64,000 bases of DNA, from the NCBI RefSeq assembly GCF_003096275.1, contig NZ_QENQ01000001.1, positions 3,329,565 through 3,393,564 on the forward strand, given 5' to 3'. A program made the position numbers and the translations under genes. The notes below the pieces were generated by a model. The model saw nothing but the letters and a program-made list of their open reading frames with translations, did not search any database and was not told the origin of the DNA. Positions 8,439 through 22,579 of the stretch are shown piece after piece (within the stretch, counting starts at the first letter, position 1; the number at the start of each line of letters is the position of its first letter). This DNA is from Sphingomonas pokkalii (GTDB taxonomy: Bacteria > Pseudomonadota > Alphaproteobacteria > Sphingomonadales > Sphingomonadaceae).

Positions 8439-10465
8439 CAGTCGCGATCCGCGCTGCCGATGGGGGCGACGTCGGACCGCGTGGTATTGGCGGTGGCATT
8501 GGCGGCATCGGAAGCGACGACGCTCGCCGCCTCCGCTGCATCTTCGGGCGCGGGCGGCGGTGGGATGTTCTGCGCCTGGCGGAACGCGGCGCCCTGGGCG
8601 GCCAGGCGTGTCGTGTAGTCGCCCCCCCAGGTCGGCTCCACTTCCGCCAGCGTCTTCATCGCCAGGTCGCGATCGAACAGATAGGTCATGATATCCCGGC
8701 CGATCAGCGGCGTATCGAGGTTGCGGATGGTGTGCCCGTTATGCTCCAGCACGATGGCGGCGGCATATTTCGGATTGTCGTGCGGGGCGAAGCACACGAA
8801 CAGCGCGTGATCGCGCATCTTGAAGGGCAGGGCGGCGTTCTTCAGCACGCCGGTGCGGCGTTCCGCCATGGTGATGCGGCGCACCTGCGCGGTGCCGGTC
8901 TTGGCCGCGATGGCAACGCCGGGCACATACATGCGCGCCGCGCCGCCGGTGCCGCCGCCATTGACCACCCCGTACATCGCGTCGCGAACGATCGCCAGAT
9001 CCTCCGGGCTCACGGGCAGCGGCTGCGCGCCCGACGGCCCGGTGGAGAGCAGGCGCGGTACCAGGATCTTGCCGGAAGCCAGCCGGCTGGCCATCACCGC
9101 CAGTTGCAGCGGGTTGGCAAGCACATAGCCCTGGCCGATCGATGCGTTGAGCGAATCCGCCACTGTCCAGGGGCGGTGATATTTCTTCAGCTTCCAGGCG
9201 CTGTCCGGCACGGTGCCATAGCGCTGGGTAGTGAAGGGCATGTCGAACTTCTGGCCCATGCCCAGCATCCGCGCCATCGGGGCAATCGCATCATAGCCAA
9301 CGCGGCGGACCATCTCGTAGAAATAGATGTCGCAACTCTGCATGATCGCGTTCTTGAGGTCGAGCGGCCCGTGCCCGCCCTTTTTGTGGCAGTGGAACAC
9401 GCCATTGCCGACGCGCAGAGCGCCGGAGCAGACCACCCGATCATGCGGGTTCACCCCGGCCGCCATCAGCGCCAGCCCGTTCATCGGCTTCACGGTGGAG
9501 CCGGGCGGATACAGGCCCTGCAGCACCTTGTTCATCAGGGGGACGTGATCGTCCTCGGACAGCATCTTCCATTCGGTCTGGGTGATGCCGTCGGAGAAGC
9601 TGTTGGGATCATAGGCGGGCATCGACGCCATCGCGAGAATGTCGCCGCTCGCCACGTCGATCACGATCGCCGAGCCGGAATTGGTGCCCAGCCGTCGCGC
9701 CACATATTCCTGGAGGCCGGCGTCGATGGTGAGCTTGATGCTTTCCCCGGGCTGGTCGGCGCGCGTTTCCAGCTCGCGCACCGGGCGGCCATGTGCCGTC
9801 ACCTCGACGCGCTTGGCGCCGGGCTTGCCGCGCAGCCTTTTGTCCAGCGTCTTTTCCAGCCCGTCCTTGCCCAGTTTGAAGCCGGGTGTGACGAGCAGCG
9901 GATCCTTGTCGAGCTTGTACTGCTCGGCCGAGGCGGTGCCGACATAGCCGATCAGATGGCCGACACCGGCGCCCAGCGGATAATGGCGGGCATAGCCTCG
10001 GGTAGGGGCGACGCCCGGCAGTTCGGGCTGGCGCACCAGTACCGCGGCGAACCGGTCCCAATCGAGATTTTCCGCCACCTGCACCGGGCGGAAGCCGCCG
10101 GCGCGCTTCAGGTCGGTCTCGATCCGAGCGAGGTCCTCGGGCGCCAGATTCAGCAGCCGGGTCAGTTCGGCGAGCAGCTTGTCCTTGTCGACGATGCGAT
10201 CGGGGATCAGGTCGACGCGGAAATCGGTGCGGTTGCTGGCGAGCGGCTTGCCGGTGCGATCGAGCAGCCAGCCGCGCCGCGGCGGAATGAGCGTGTTGTT
10301 GACGCGGTTGCTCTCGGCCTTGAGCTTATACTGTTCGTTCTCGACCACCGAGAGCCAGGCCATGCGGCCCGCAAGCACCAGCCCGACGGCGCCCTGCGCG
10401 GCGCCGAGCACCAGCGCGCGCCGGGAGAAGCTGTAGATCTGCGCCGCTTCGGTAACCCGTACCAT
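8438..10465 (-). CDS. mrdA: Penicillin-binding protein 2 (elongasome transpeptidase)
   Basis: A 675-residue class B PBP with an N-terminal membrane anchor (about 10-35), a PBP dimer domain (RGWLLDRTGKPLASNRTDF), and a transpeptidase domain with all three active-site motifs: STVK (in PPGSTVKPMNG), SLN (in DSLNASIGQG) and KTG (in AAKTGTAQ). It cross-links the side-wall peptidoglycan made by RodA. The C-terminal tail (~60 residues after the transpeptidase domain) is rich in Ala and Pro. It starts 3 bases after the mreD stop. The Cys pair in the HCHKKGG region is common in PBP2. Confidence 0.96.
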   Translation of the reverse strand: MVRVTEAAQIYSFSRRALVLGAAQGAVGLVLAGRMAWLSVVENEQYKLKAESNRVNNTLIPPRRGWLLDRTGKPLASNRTDFRVDLIPDRIVDKDKLLAELTRLLNLAPEDLARIETDLKRAGGFRPVQVAENLDWDRFAAVLVRQPELPGVAPTRGYARHYPLGAGVGHLIGYVGTASAEQYKLDKDPLLVTPGFKLGKDGLEKTLDKRLRGKPGAKRVEVTAHGRPVRELETRADQPGESIKLTIDAGLQEYVARRLGTNSGSAIVIDVASGDILAMASMPAYDPNSFSDGITQTEWKMLSEDDHVPLMNKVLQGLYPPGSTVKPMNGLALMAAGVNPHDRVVCSGALRVGNGVFHCHKKGGHGPLDLKNAIMQSCDIYFYEMVRRVGYDAIAPMARMLGMGQKFDMPFTTQRYGTVPDSAWKLKKYHRPWTVADSLNASIGQGYVLANPLQLAVMASRLASGKILVPRLLSTGPSGAQPLPVSPEDLAIVRDAMYGVVNGGGTGGAARMYVPGVAIAAKTGTAQVRRITMAERRTGVLKNAALPFKMRDHALFVCFAPHDNPKYAAAIVLEHNGHTIRNLDTPLIGRDIMTYLFDRDLAMKTLAEVEPTWGGDYTTRLAAQGAAFRQAQNIPPPPAPEDAAEAASVVASDAANATANTTRSDVAPIGSADRD

Positions 10466-10468
10466 CGA

Positions 10469-10981
10469 TCAGGCCTTCTGTACGTCGCGGTCGAGCCAGG
10501 CACAGAAGCGCGAGGCGATCGGGAACAGCATCGCCGATGCACCGGCCTGGAGCAGCAATGCCGCATCCACCTTCGCCGAAATGGGTGCGGCGAAGAAACG
10601 GCCGGCGATCAGGACGAAGCCGATCGCGCCTGCGGCAAACAGCCAGTCCTGCCAGAAACTCCGCCACACGATGCGCGTCTCTAGCACGTCGATCAGCAAC
10701 ATGCATGTCATCCACAGGAACATCGCCGAGCCGAATGGCTGCCCGCTCACCAGATCGTCGAACAGGCCCAGCGGCGCCGCCATCCAGACCCGCAGTGCGT
10801 CGGCACGGGTGAGCCGCCAGCCGAGCAGCATCAGCAGTCCGAACGGCGGCAGGAACGGCACCGTCGCCACCACCGGCAGCAGGGTGAGGAGAGAGGCCAG
10901 GGCGATCGACAAGGGCGCCAGCCAGCGCGCGCGGGGGCGCGGCGGCGGCACACCCAGCGGCGTCAGGTCCAGCGCCATCAC
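10469..10981 (-). CDS. mreD: MreD, rod-shape inner-membrane protein
   Basis: A 170-residue, mostly hydrophobic protein with about five membrane segments (LTLLPVVATVPFLPPFGLLM among them) and the MreD-type stretch GLFDDLVSGQPFGSAMFLW. It belongs to the MreBCD cell-wall elongation complex. Its start overlaps the mreC stop by 4 bases (ATGA), and mrdA follows 3 bases later. MreD is poorly conserved, so the call rests on hydrophobicity, this motif and gene order. Confidence 0.92.
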   Translation of the reverse strand: MMALDLTPLGVPPPRPRARWLAPLSIALASLLTLLPVVATVPFLPPFGLLMLLGWRLTRADALRVWMAAPLGLFDDLVSGQPFGSAMFLWMTCMLLIDVLETRIVWRSFWQDWLFAAGAIGFVLIAGRFFAAPISAKVDAALLLQAGASAMLFPIASRFCAWLDRDVQKA

Positions 10982-11877
10982 TTCGCCTTGGGCTTGGGCG
11001 TGGCGGTGGGGAAAGGCTGGGGCGGCGGTGCAGGCTCGGGCAGGAATATCCGCAGCACCATCACGAAATCTGCCATGTCGGGGTTGCTGGTGGGGGCGGC
11101 AGTGGCATTGTCACGCCCGCTTTCGGTGATCCGGCCGATCGGTATGTTCGGCGGGAAGACGCCGCCGGTGCCGGACGTGACCATCAGATCCCCCGGTCGG
11201 AAGGGATTTGCCGCGGCGTTTGCGGCGCGTACGTCCAGCGTGCCGTCGCCACGGCCGGTGATGATCGCGGGCAGGCCGTCGCTCGCGCGGCGAACCGGAA
11301 TGGTGCTCTCGGGATCGGTGACCAGCAGCACGCGCGCGGCATTGGGGCCGGCCTCGATCACCTGTCCGATCAGGCCGGCGGCGTCGCGAACCGGCTGCCC
11401 CCGCTCGACGCGCTGCCAGCTGCCGGCGTTGAGCGTCGCATAGCGGCGGGTGCTGGCGGCGGAGGAACTGACCAGCCGGGCGACGATGATCGTCTCCGGG
11501 GTGGCATCGCGCACCTTCAGCAAGGCGCGGAGCCGCTGGTTCTCGCGCTCCATCCCCAGCGCGCGCTGCAGCGCGGCCCGTTCCGCCTCGATCTGGCGCT
11601 TCAGCCGGGCATTCTCGCTCCGCACTCCGAAAAAGCTGCCGATCTCGTCCGGCACGGTGCCGATGGCGCGGCGGACCCAGTCGAGCCCGGAGGAGACCGG
11701 CGTGGTCACTTCGGCGATCGCGCTGCGGGCGGGCGCGAACAAATGCGGGTTGTAGCGCGATATCAGCACGAGCGCGGCGCCGATCAGCAACAGGCCGATC
11801 GCCGCCACATAGCTGAAGAACAGCCCATATTGCGCCCGTCGCGAGAACCCCGGGCGCCGAGTACGTGGCGGCGCCAT
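10978..11877 (-). CDS. mreC: MreC, rod-shape periplasmic protein
   Basis: A 299-residue protein with a short basic N-terminus, one membrane segment (about 20-42), a coiled coil (ENARLKRQIEAERAALQRAL) and a periplasmic beta domain (GLIGQVIEAGPNAARVLLVT, then VTSGTGGVFPPNIPIG). MreC links the MreB filament to PBP2. The proline-rich C-terminal tail has no structure I recognise. ATG 11877 (MAPPRTRRPGF) is preferred over an upstream in-frame ATG because it gives the normal MreC N-terminus and lies just after the mreB stop. Confidence 0.94.
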   Translation of the reverse strand: MAPPRTRRPGFSRRAQYGLFFSYVAAIGLLLIGAALVLISRYNPHLFAPARSAIAEVTTPVSSGLDWVRRAIGTVPDEIGSFFGVRSENARLKRQIEAERAALQRALGMERENQRLRALLKVRDATPETIIVARLVSSSAASTRRYATLNAGSWQRVERGQPVRDAAGLIGQVIEAGPNAARVLLVTDPESTIPVRRASDGLPAIITGRGDGTLDVRAANAAANPFRPGDLMVTSGTGGVFPPNIPIGRITESGRDNATAAPTSNPDMADFVMVLRIFLPEPAPPPQPFPTATPKPKAK

Positions 11878-11893
11878 CGCCGATGGCCTTTCG

Positions 11894-14921
<3,028 letters not shown>

Positions 14922-14930
14922 CCCTGCGGA

Positions 14931-15581
14931 TTAGGGGCGCGCCGCGGGGACGAGGATCTTCACCGGGCTGCCGTCGATCGTCGCGCTCATGTCGATCACG
15001 CAGATATGCTCCAGCGTGGCGTGCGGGCTACATCCGGCACCGGCGAAGCGAAAGTCCGGGTTGAACAACAGCGTGCGATGACCGCGACCTGGCACGCCAT
15101 CATCCACCACCATTTCACGCAGCAGTGATTCCACATCGGGCGCGCCATAGGCGATGCCTTCGCCCAGATAGATGTCGCCGCCGAGCCGGCGTACCCGCTC
15201 GCCTGGGGTGGAGCCGTCCGCTCCGACATGTCCGCGTGCGCCGATCGCCCCTTGCGCCTGTGCGAATGCCGCCGCCGCCTGTTCCAGCAGCGGCGCGTGC
15301 GCAAGCGGCGGGAGCGGCGCCTGTTGTTCCAGAAAGGCGATCGCTTCGTCCACCGCGGCAATGCCTTCGCGGGTAAGGACCGGCACAGGTTCGCCCGGCA
15401 GGATCAGTATCGTGCCCCGAAAGTATCCGCGATAGATGCGCAGTTGCGCGGCATAGGCGCCGGGATCCTGCCGAACGGCGTTGATGCGGGCGATCAACTG
15501 CACTTGCAGGTTCTGCGCGTGCGCGGCGGGCGCACCCGCCAGCAGCGTCATGCCCAAGAATCCGCAAAGCCCCGCGCGCAT
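14931..15581 (-). CDS. Secreted CAP/SCP-domain protein
   Basis: A 216-residue protein with a clear signal peptide (cleavage after AAHAQ, about residue 23). A CAP (SCP/PR-1/YkwD) domain follows: NAVRQDPGAYAAQL near the start, ARGHVGADGSTPGERVRRLG in the middle, and YLGEGIAYG with PGRGHRTLLFNPDFRFAGAG toward the end. The His and Glu positions of the CAP cavity are present (H in RGHV, E in GEGI, H in GHR). The role of bacterial CAP proteins is mostly unknown. It is convergent with mutL, 9 bases apart. Confidence 0.85.
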   Translation of the reverse strand: MRAGLCGFLGMTLLAGAPAAHAQNLQVQLIARINAVRQDPGAYAAQLRIYRGYFRGTILILPGEPVPVLTREGIAAVDEAIAFLEQQAPLPPLAHAPLLEQAAAAFAQAQGAIGARGHVGADGSTPGERVRRLGGDIYLGEGIAYGAPDVESLLREMVVDDGVPGRGHRTLLFNPDFRFAGAGCSPHATLEHICVIDMSATIDGSPVKILVPAARP

Positions 15582-15695
15582 CGATCTCCACCCTCCCCAG
15601 GGCCGATCGTTTGCGCGCCGGAAGAGCGGCTTTCAAGCAATTTGGTTGTGGTTGTGCAACGAACGCGCCGGGGGGTGGGAGGCTGGACGGATGCG

Positions 15696-16574
15696 TCAGT
15701 TCTTGACGCGGATCAGCCCTTCCTGCGCGACACTCGCCACCAGCCTGCCGTCGCGGGTGTAGATGCTGCCCCGGTTGAAGCCGCGGGCATGGCCGGCCCA
15801 GGGGCTGTCGGTCGCGTAGAGCAGCCAGTCGTCGAAACGGAACGGCGCGTGCAGCCACAGCGCATGATCGAGGCTGGCGGTCTGCACATGGCCGCTGACG
15901 ATACTCACGCCATGCGGCAGCATCGAGGTGCCGAGCAGGATCATGTCGCTGGCATAGGCCAGCATCGCGCGATGCAGCGCGGCTTCGTCGGGCAACGGGG
16001 CCACGACGCGGAACCAGCTATATTGGCGCGGAGGGCTCGCTTCGGGCCGGAACCAGTTGCGCGGATGGACTGGACGGATCTCGATCGGGCGCGCGCGCAG
16101 GAAGAAGCGCTTGAACTTTTCCGGGATTTGGTCGCGGATGTCGTCGCGCAGCTCGGCTTCGGAGCGGAGCGCCTCGGGCGGCGGCACGTCGGGCATCACG
16201 TCCTGATGGTGCAGCCCCTCTTCGGGCAGCTGGAACGAGGCCGCCATGTTGAGGATCGGCTGGCCCTTCTGCATCGCGATCACGCGGCGATTGGCGAAGC
16301 TGCGCCCTTCGAAATCGCGCACCACCCGATAGAGGATCGGGTAATTCTCGTCTCCGCCGCGCATGAAATAGGCGTGGAGCGAGTGCGCGACCTTGCCGTC
16401 CTCGACCGAGCGCTGCGCCGCCTGCAGCGCCTGCCCTATCACCTGCCCCCCGAACACCCGGCCGACGCCGCCGGGCTGGCGCGCGCCGCGATAGAGATCG
16501 GTGTCGAGCGTCTCGACATCGAGCAGCGCGGTGAGTGCGGCAACCAGGTCTTCGGGGGATTTGGGATCGGTCAT
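15696..16574 (-). CDS. tesB: Acyl-CoA thioesterase II (TesB family)
   Basis: A 292-residue double-hotdog thioesterase of the TesB type (VFGGQVIGQALQAAQRSV near residue 40; HSLHAYFMRGGDENYPI near 65; a C-terminal SLDHALWLHAPFRFDDWLLY). It hydrolyses acyl-CoA to free acid and CoA in the cytoplasm. The start overlaps the stop of the upstream acyl-CoA dehydrogenase (ATGA), so it is coupled to the acyl-CoA degradation operon. Substrate range is not readable from sequence. Confidence 0.93.
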   Translation of the reverse strand: MTDPKSPEDLVAALTALLDVETLDTDLYRGARQPGGVGRVFGGQVIGQALQAAQRSVEDGKVAHSLHAYFMRGGDENYPILYRVVRDFEGRSFANRRVIAMQKGQPILNMAASFQLPEEGLHHQDVMPDVPPPEALRSEAELRDDIRDQIPEKFKRFFLRARPIEIRPVHPRNWFRPEASPPRQYSWFRVVAPLPDEAALHRAMLAYASDMILLGTSMLPHGVSIVSGHVQTASLDHALWLHAPFRFDDWLLYATDSPWAGHARGFNRGSIYTRDGRLVASVAQEGLIRVKN

Positions 16575-17698
16575 CAGTAGCCAGCTGCCTCCGCAAGCGC
16601 GTTCGCGTGATAGTTCGAATCGCCGAACATCTCGGCGAGCACGCGGGCGCGCTTCATGTAGAAGCCGATATCATATTCGTCGGTCATGCCGATGCCGCCA
16701 TGCATCTGGATACCCTCCTGCACCGCGAGCGTGGTGGCAAGCCCGGTCATCGCCTTGGCGATGGCGACGGCCTCGTCGGCGGGTTCGCCGGCATCGAGCA
16801 GCTGCTGCGCCTTGAGCGTCGCGGCGCGGGCGACCTCCAGCTCGCTGTAGAGATGCGCGGCGCGGTGCTGGAGCGCCTGGAAGCTGCCGATCAGCGTACC
16901 GAACTGCTTGCGCTCCTTGAGATAGCCGAGCGTCATGTCACTGGCGCCCGCGCCGACGCCGAGCAGCTCGGCCGAGGCCCCGGCCCCGGCGGCGCGGAGC
17001 AGGCGGCCGAGCGGATCGGCGCCCGCATCGATCTCGCCCACCACCGCATCGGCGGTGACCTCGACACCGTCGAAGGTCGCGTGCGCGGCAAGGCTGGAGT
17101 CGGCGAGGCGCTCGGGGCGGAGGTCGAGCCCGGCGGCCTTGGGATCGATCGCGACCAGGGTGATGCCGGCGGTGTCCGTATCGCTGCCGGCGGTGCGGGC
17201 GGTGACGAGGATCAGGTCGGCGGCATGGGCGTGGTGGGCGAAGCGCTTGGCGCCGGTCAGCCGGAAGCCGTTGCCCGCCCGCTCAGCCTTGAGCGCGACA
17301 GCGCGGCCGAATTTGGGCTTTTCGTCATGCGCGATCGCGATCACCGCCTCGCCGGCGGCGATACCGGGAAACCAGCGATCGGCATGGCCGGTGCCCTTCA
17401 GCGCCTCGACCGCGGCGACGGCGGTGGATAGGAAGGGGGAGGGGGTGAGGTTGCGGCCGATCTCCTCCAGCACCACGCCCGCCTCGACATGGCCGAGGCC
17501 CAGGCCGCCGGACGTTTCGGGGATCAGGATGCCGGTGAGGCCCATCTCGGCGAACTGCTTCCACAGGTCGCGGCTGAACCCGGTCGGGTCCTTGGCGTCG
17601 CGCAGCGCACGCAGATGGCGGACGGGGGCATGTTCGGCGACGAACTCGCGGGCGGTGTCGCGGAGCATCGTCTGTTCGTCGTTGAGGTAGAGCGGCAT
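16574..17698 (-). CDS. Acyl-CoA dehydrogenase
   Basis: A 374-residue acyl-CoA dehydrogenase: N-terminal helical domain (LNDEQTMLRDTAREFVAEH), mid beta domain (less conserved than usual, with LTGAKRFAHHAHAADLILV), and a C-terminal FAD-binding helical domain (LKERKQFGTLIGSFQALQHR, then VQEGIQMHGGIGMTDEYDIG). It oxidises acyl-CoA to enoyl-CoA. ATG 17698 (MPLYLNDEQTML) is the family start; an upstream in-frame ATG lies in a palindromic repeat. It is probably the partner of the second dehydrogenase just upstream; paired genes of this type often form one heteromeric enzyme for bulky acyl-CoAs such as steroid side chains. That last point is inference. Confidence 0.92.
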   Translation of the reverse strand: MPLYLNDEQTMLRDTAREFVAEHAPVRHLRALRDAKDPTGFSRDLWKQFAEMGLTGILIPETSGGLGLGHVEAGVVLEEIGRNLTPSPFLSTAVAAVEALKGTGHADRWFPGIAAGEAVIAIAHDEKPKFGRAVALKAERAGNGFRLTGAKRFAHHAHAADLILVTARTAGSDTDTAGITLVAIDPKAAGLDLRPERLADSSLAAHATFDGVEVTADAVVGEIDAGADPLGRLLRAAGAGASAELLGVGAGASDMTLGYLKERKQFGTLIGSFQALQHRAAHLYSELEVARAATLKAQQLLDAGEPADEAVAIAKAMTGLATTLAVQEGIQMHGGIGMTDEYDIGFYMKRARVLAEMFGDSNYHANALAEAAGY

Positions 17699-17710
17699 CG
17701 TTCCATTCCT

Positions 17711-17820
17711 CCCTCTCCCCTCCGGGGAGAGGGCCGGGGAGAGGGGCAGTCTCTCGCGCCGGCCCGTTATGTGACTCTGGGACTGCCCCTCTCCCAACCC
17801 TCTCCCCGGTGGGGAGAGGG
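17711..17820. repeat. Cluster of CCCTCTCCCC palindromes between two genes
   Basis: The gap between the two acyl-CoA dehydrogenase genes holds two near-palindromes with CCCTCTCC arms (17711-17733 and 17798-17820). Between them is a perfect 14-base inverted repeat, GGAGAGGGGCAGTC (17738-17751) against GACTGCCCCTCTCC (17781-17794). Related palindromes occur at 19024 and 32404, so this is a dispersed intergenic repeat family. Confidence 0.8.
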
Positions 17821-17823
17821 CTT

Positions 17824-19008
17824 TCAGCCCGGCAATTCGAGGATCCGCTTGGCGACGATGTTGAGCTGGATCTCGCTCGTCCCGCCCTCGATCGAATTGG
17901 CCTTAGTGCGCAGCCAGGCGCGGGGCTTCGCGCCCTTGGCCGAGGCCTCGCTCTCCCATTCCAGCGCGTCCGATCCGCCGGCGGCCATGATCAGCTCGTG
18001 GCGCTGCTTGTTCAACTCGGTGCCGACATATTTCATCATGCTCGGCTGGGCCGGATGGGCGCGGCTGGCCTTGAGCTCGTCGAGGAACCGCTCGGACATC
18101 GCCGAGAAGGCGCGCATCCGCACCTCGAACAGCGCGATCTGCGCGCGCAGGATCGGATCGGCGAGCCGGCCCTGGTCGTCGAGCCCGATCGTCGCGATCG
18201 CGCCTTCGATCAGCGGGTTGCCGCCCGCGCGGTCGAGGCCCATGCCCGAGATCATCTCGCGCTCATGGCCGAGCAGATACTTGGCGACGTCCCAGCCCTT
18301 GTTCTCCTCGTGGACGCGCTGGGACTTGGGCACCTTCACATTGTCGAAGAAGGTTTCGCAGAAAGGCGAGTAGCCGGAAATCAGCAGGATCGGCTTGGTC
18401 GAGACGCCGGGCGAGGCCATGTCGAACAGCACGAAGCTGATGCCGCCCTGCTTGGCCTCCTTCGAGGTGCGGACCAGGCAGAAGATCCAGTCGGCCTTGT
18501 CGGCATAGCTGGTCCATACCTTCTGGCCGTTGACGACATAATGGTCCCCGGCATCCTCGGCCCAGGTCTGGAGGCCGGCAAGGTCCGAGCCGGCATTGGG
18601 CTCGGAATAGCCCTGGCACCAGCGGATCTCGCCGCGCGCGATCTTGGGGAGATGTTCGAGCTTCTGTTCCTCGGTGCCGTATTTGAGCAGCGCCGGCCCG
18701 AGCATCGAGATGCCGAAGCTGTTGAGCGGGGTGCGCGCGCCCATCCGCTTCATTTCCTCGCGCAGGATCTTGGTCTCGGCCGGCGAGAGCCCGCCGCCGC
18801 CATACTCCGTCGGCCAGTCGGGCACCGTCCAGCCGCGTGTCGCCATCCGGTCCATCCACAGCTTCTGGTCGGGATGCGCCCAGTCGGGATTGCGCCCGCC
18901 CCAGACGATGTCCTTCTCGGACCGGATCGGTTCGCGCATGGTCGCTGGGCAGTTCGCCTCCAGCCAGGCGCGGGTTTCCCTGCGGAACGTGTCGAGATCC
19001 TGCGTCAT
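17824..19008 (-). CDS. Acyl-CoA dehydrogenase
   Basis: A 394-residue acyl-CoA dehydrogenase with the classical family signatures: GYSEPNAGSDLAGLQTWA for FAD and substrate binding, NGQKVWTSYADKADWIFCL, HEREMISGMGLDRAGG, and a C-terminal EGGTSEIQLNIVAKRILELPG. The N-terminal RAWLEANCP is typical of the FadE26/FadE34-like group. It lies upstream of the second, more divergent dehydrogenase with only the palindrome cluster between them; the two probably work together on one acyl-CoA substrate. Confidence 0.93.
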   Translation of the reverse strand: MTQDLDTFRRETRAWLEANCPATMREPIRSEKDIVWGGRNPDWAHPDQKLWMDRMATRGWTVPDWPTEYGGGGLSPAETKILREEMKRMGARTPLNSFGISMLGPALLKYGTEEQKLEHLPKIARGEIRWCQGYSEPNAGSDLAGLQTWAEDAGDHYVVNGQKVWTSYADKADWIFCLVRTSKEAKQGGISFVLFDMASPGVSTKPILLISGYSPFCETFFDNVKVPKSQRVHEENKGWDVAKYLLGHEREMISGMGLDRAGGNPLIEGAIATIGLDDQGRLADPILRAQIALFEVRMRAFSAMSERFLDELKASRAHPAQPSMMKYVGTELNKQRHELIMAAGGSDALEWESEASAKGAKPRAWLRTKANSIEGGTSEIQLNIVAKRILELPG

Positions 19009-19023
19009 ATCCTCTCCTCAGAC

Positions 19024-19162
19024 CCCTCTCCCGCCTGCGGGAGAGGGAGGGGCCCGCCGCCGTCAGGCGGTGGGAGGGTGAGGGTGACTCTTGCCTACCT
19101 CACGCACCCTCACCCTTCCGGCGCTTCGCGCCTCCCTCCCTCTCCCGCAGGAGGGAGAGGGA
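19024..19162. repeat. Palindromic repeat cluster, second copy
   Basis: The gap between the fadJ-like gene and the acyl-CoA dehydrogenase gene contains the palindrome CCCTCTCCCGC/GCGGGAGAGGG (19024-19047), a perfect 11-base inverted repeat GGGTGAGGGTG (19076-19086) with CACCCTCACCC (19105-19115), and a third CCCTCTCCC-type hairpin at about 19139-19162. It is the same family as at 17711, and there is no coding sequence. Confidence 0.8.
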
Positions 19163-19170
19163 AGATCAGG

Positions 19171-21195
<2,025 letters not shown>

Positions 21196-21251
21196 GCAAT
21201 CGAACTCCTAGTTCGCAATTCCGGCCGGAGCCGGGAGGGGGTGAGGGGCGC

Positions 21252-22487
21252 TCATCGGGTGAGCGCCGAATAGATCAGCGTCTTCAGCTCGCGCCGGATC
21301 GGGTAGAGCATCGACGGAGAAAGCTGGGTCATGAACACCATCGAGATCCGCTCAACGGGGTCGACGAAGAAGGCGGTCGAGTACATGCCGCCCCAGTAGA
21401 ATTCGCCGACCGAGCCCGGGATCAGCGTCTTGGCCACATCCAGGTTGATCGCGAAGCCCAGCCCGAAGCCGGTGCCGGCATTGGTCGTCTCGCTGAACAG
21501 CGCGCGCGACATGGCGGCGAGGTCGCTGCCGCCGGGCAGGTGGTTGGTCGTCATCAGGTCGATCGTTTTCGGCGAGACGATCCGCACCCCGTCCAGTTCG
21601 CCGCGGTTCAGCAGCAGGGTGTTGAACCGGTGATAGTCGAGCGCGGTCGACACCAGCCCGCCACCGCCCGAGACCAGCCGGGGGAAGCGCGCCCAGGCCG
21701 AGGCCTCGCCGCGATCATAGAGCTCGGGGCCCGTGCCCTCCTGCATCGTCCAGCAGTCGGACAGGCGGTGGATCTTGTCCTCCGGCACCTGGAAGAAGGT
21801 GTCGTGCATGCCGAGGGGCGCAAAGATCCGCTCGGCGAAGAAGCGGTCGAGCGACAGGCCGGAGACCCGCGCCACCACCGCGCCCAGCACGTCGGTGGAG
21901 ACCGAATAGTTCCATGCCTCGCCCGGCGAGAATTCCAGCGGGAGCGTGCCGAGCGCCGCGACGAATTCGTCCAGCGTCAGATTGCCGTGCCAGTTCTCGA
22001 TCCGGCCTTCTCGATACGCCGCATCGACATTGGTGCGGTTCTGGAAGCTGTAGGTGAGCCCCGACGTATGGCGGAGCAGGTCGACCATCCGCATCGGCTG
22101 CGCGGTCGGCTTGGTCAGGAACGGCACCCCGCCGCCGCCGCCGGCATAGACGCCCACGCCCTTCAGCTCGGGAAGAACATGGTGCACCGGGGTGTCAAGC
22201 GCGACCAGCCCTTCTTCCACCAGCATCATGAAGGCGAGGCTGGTGATCGGCTTGGTCATCGAGGCGATGCGGAACAGTGTCGATTCGTCCACCGTCGCGC
22301 CGCCTTCGCGGGCCGCGCCCTGGTGCGAGAAATGGACGATCCGGCCATTGCGGGCGAGCAGCAGCTGGGCGTGCGGCAGCTTGCCCGAATCGAGATAGCG
22401 GGCCTTCAAAAACGCATCGAGCCGCCCCAGCCGGGCGGGATCGAAACCATGGGCGATCGGATCGGCGACTTCCATCGCTAACGGCAT
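21252..22487 (-). CDS. Serine hydrolase, class C beta-lactamase/esterase family
   Basis: About 411 residues of the beta-lactamase-related serine hydrolase family (COG1680). The SxxK nucleophile motif is in LFRIASMTKPITSLAF, and a Tyr that may serve as general base is in GEAWNYSVSTDVLG. The late conserved stretch GFGLGFAINLD is present. In this genomic setting an esterase acting on an acyl or ester substrate of the fatty-acid cluster is more likely than a lactamase; no signal peptide is seen. Two starts are possible: ATG 22487 (MPLAMEVADP) and ATG 22475. Both have imperfectly spaced ribosome sites (GAGAGG). The longer upstream frame is antisense to the synthetase gene. Confidence 0.85.
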   Translation of the reverse strand: MPLAMEVADPIAHGFDPARLGRLDAFLKARYLDSGKLPHAQLLLARNGRIVHFSHQGAAREGGATVDESTLFRIASMTKPITSLAFMMLVEEGLVALDTPVHHVLPELKGVGVYAGGGGGVPFLTKPTAQPMRMVDLLRHTSGLTYSFQNRTNVDAAYREGRIENWHGNLTLDEFVAALGTLPLEFSPGEAWNYSVSTDVLGAVVARVSGLSLDRFFAERIFAPLGMHDTFFQVPEDKIHRLSDCWTMQEGTGPELYDRGEASAWARFPRLVSGGGGLVSTALDYHRFNTLLLNRGELDGVRIVSPKTIDLMTTNHLPGGSDLAAMSRALFSETTNAGTGFGLGFAINLDVAKTLIPGSVGEFYWGGMYSTAFFVDPVERISMVFMTQLSPSMLYPIRRELKTLIYSALTR

Positions 22488-22579
22488 ACCTCTCGTTCGA
22501 ATTTGGTTCAATGCACCTTCTCGCGGATGCCCGCTTTCTATTGCCTTGAGCGCGCTGCAAATCAACACTAACGTAGGGC

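Noticed and set aside
17711-19162. CRISPR array
   Set aside because: The repeats are palindromes of different lengths without regular spacing or unique spacers, and no cas genes are present.
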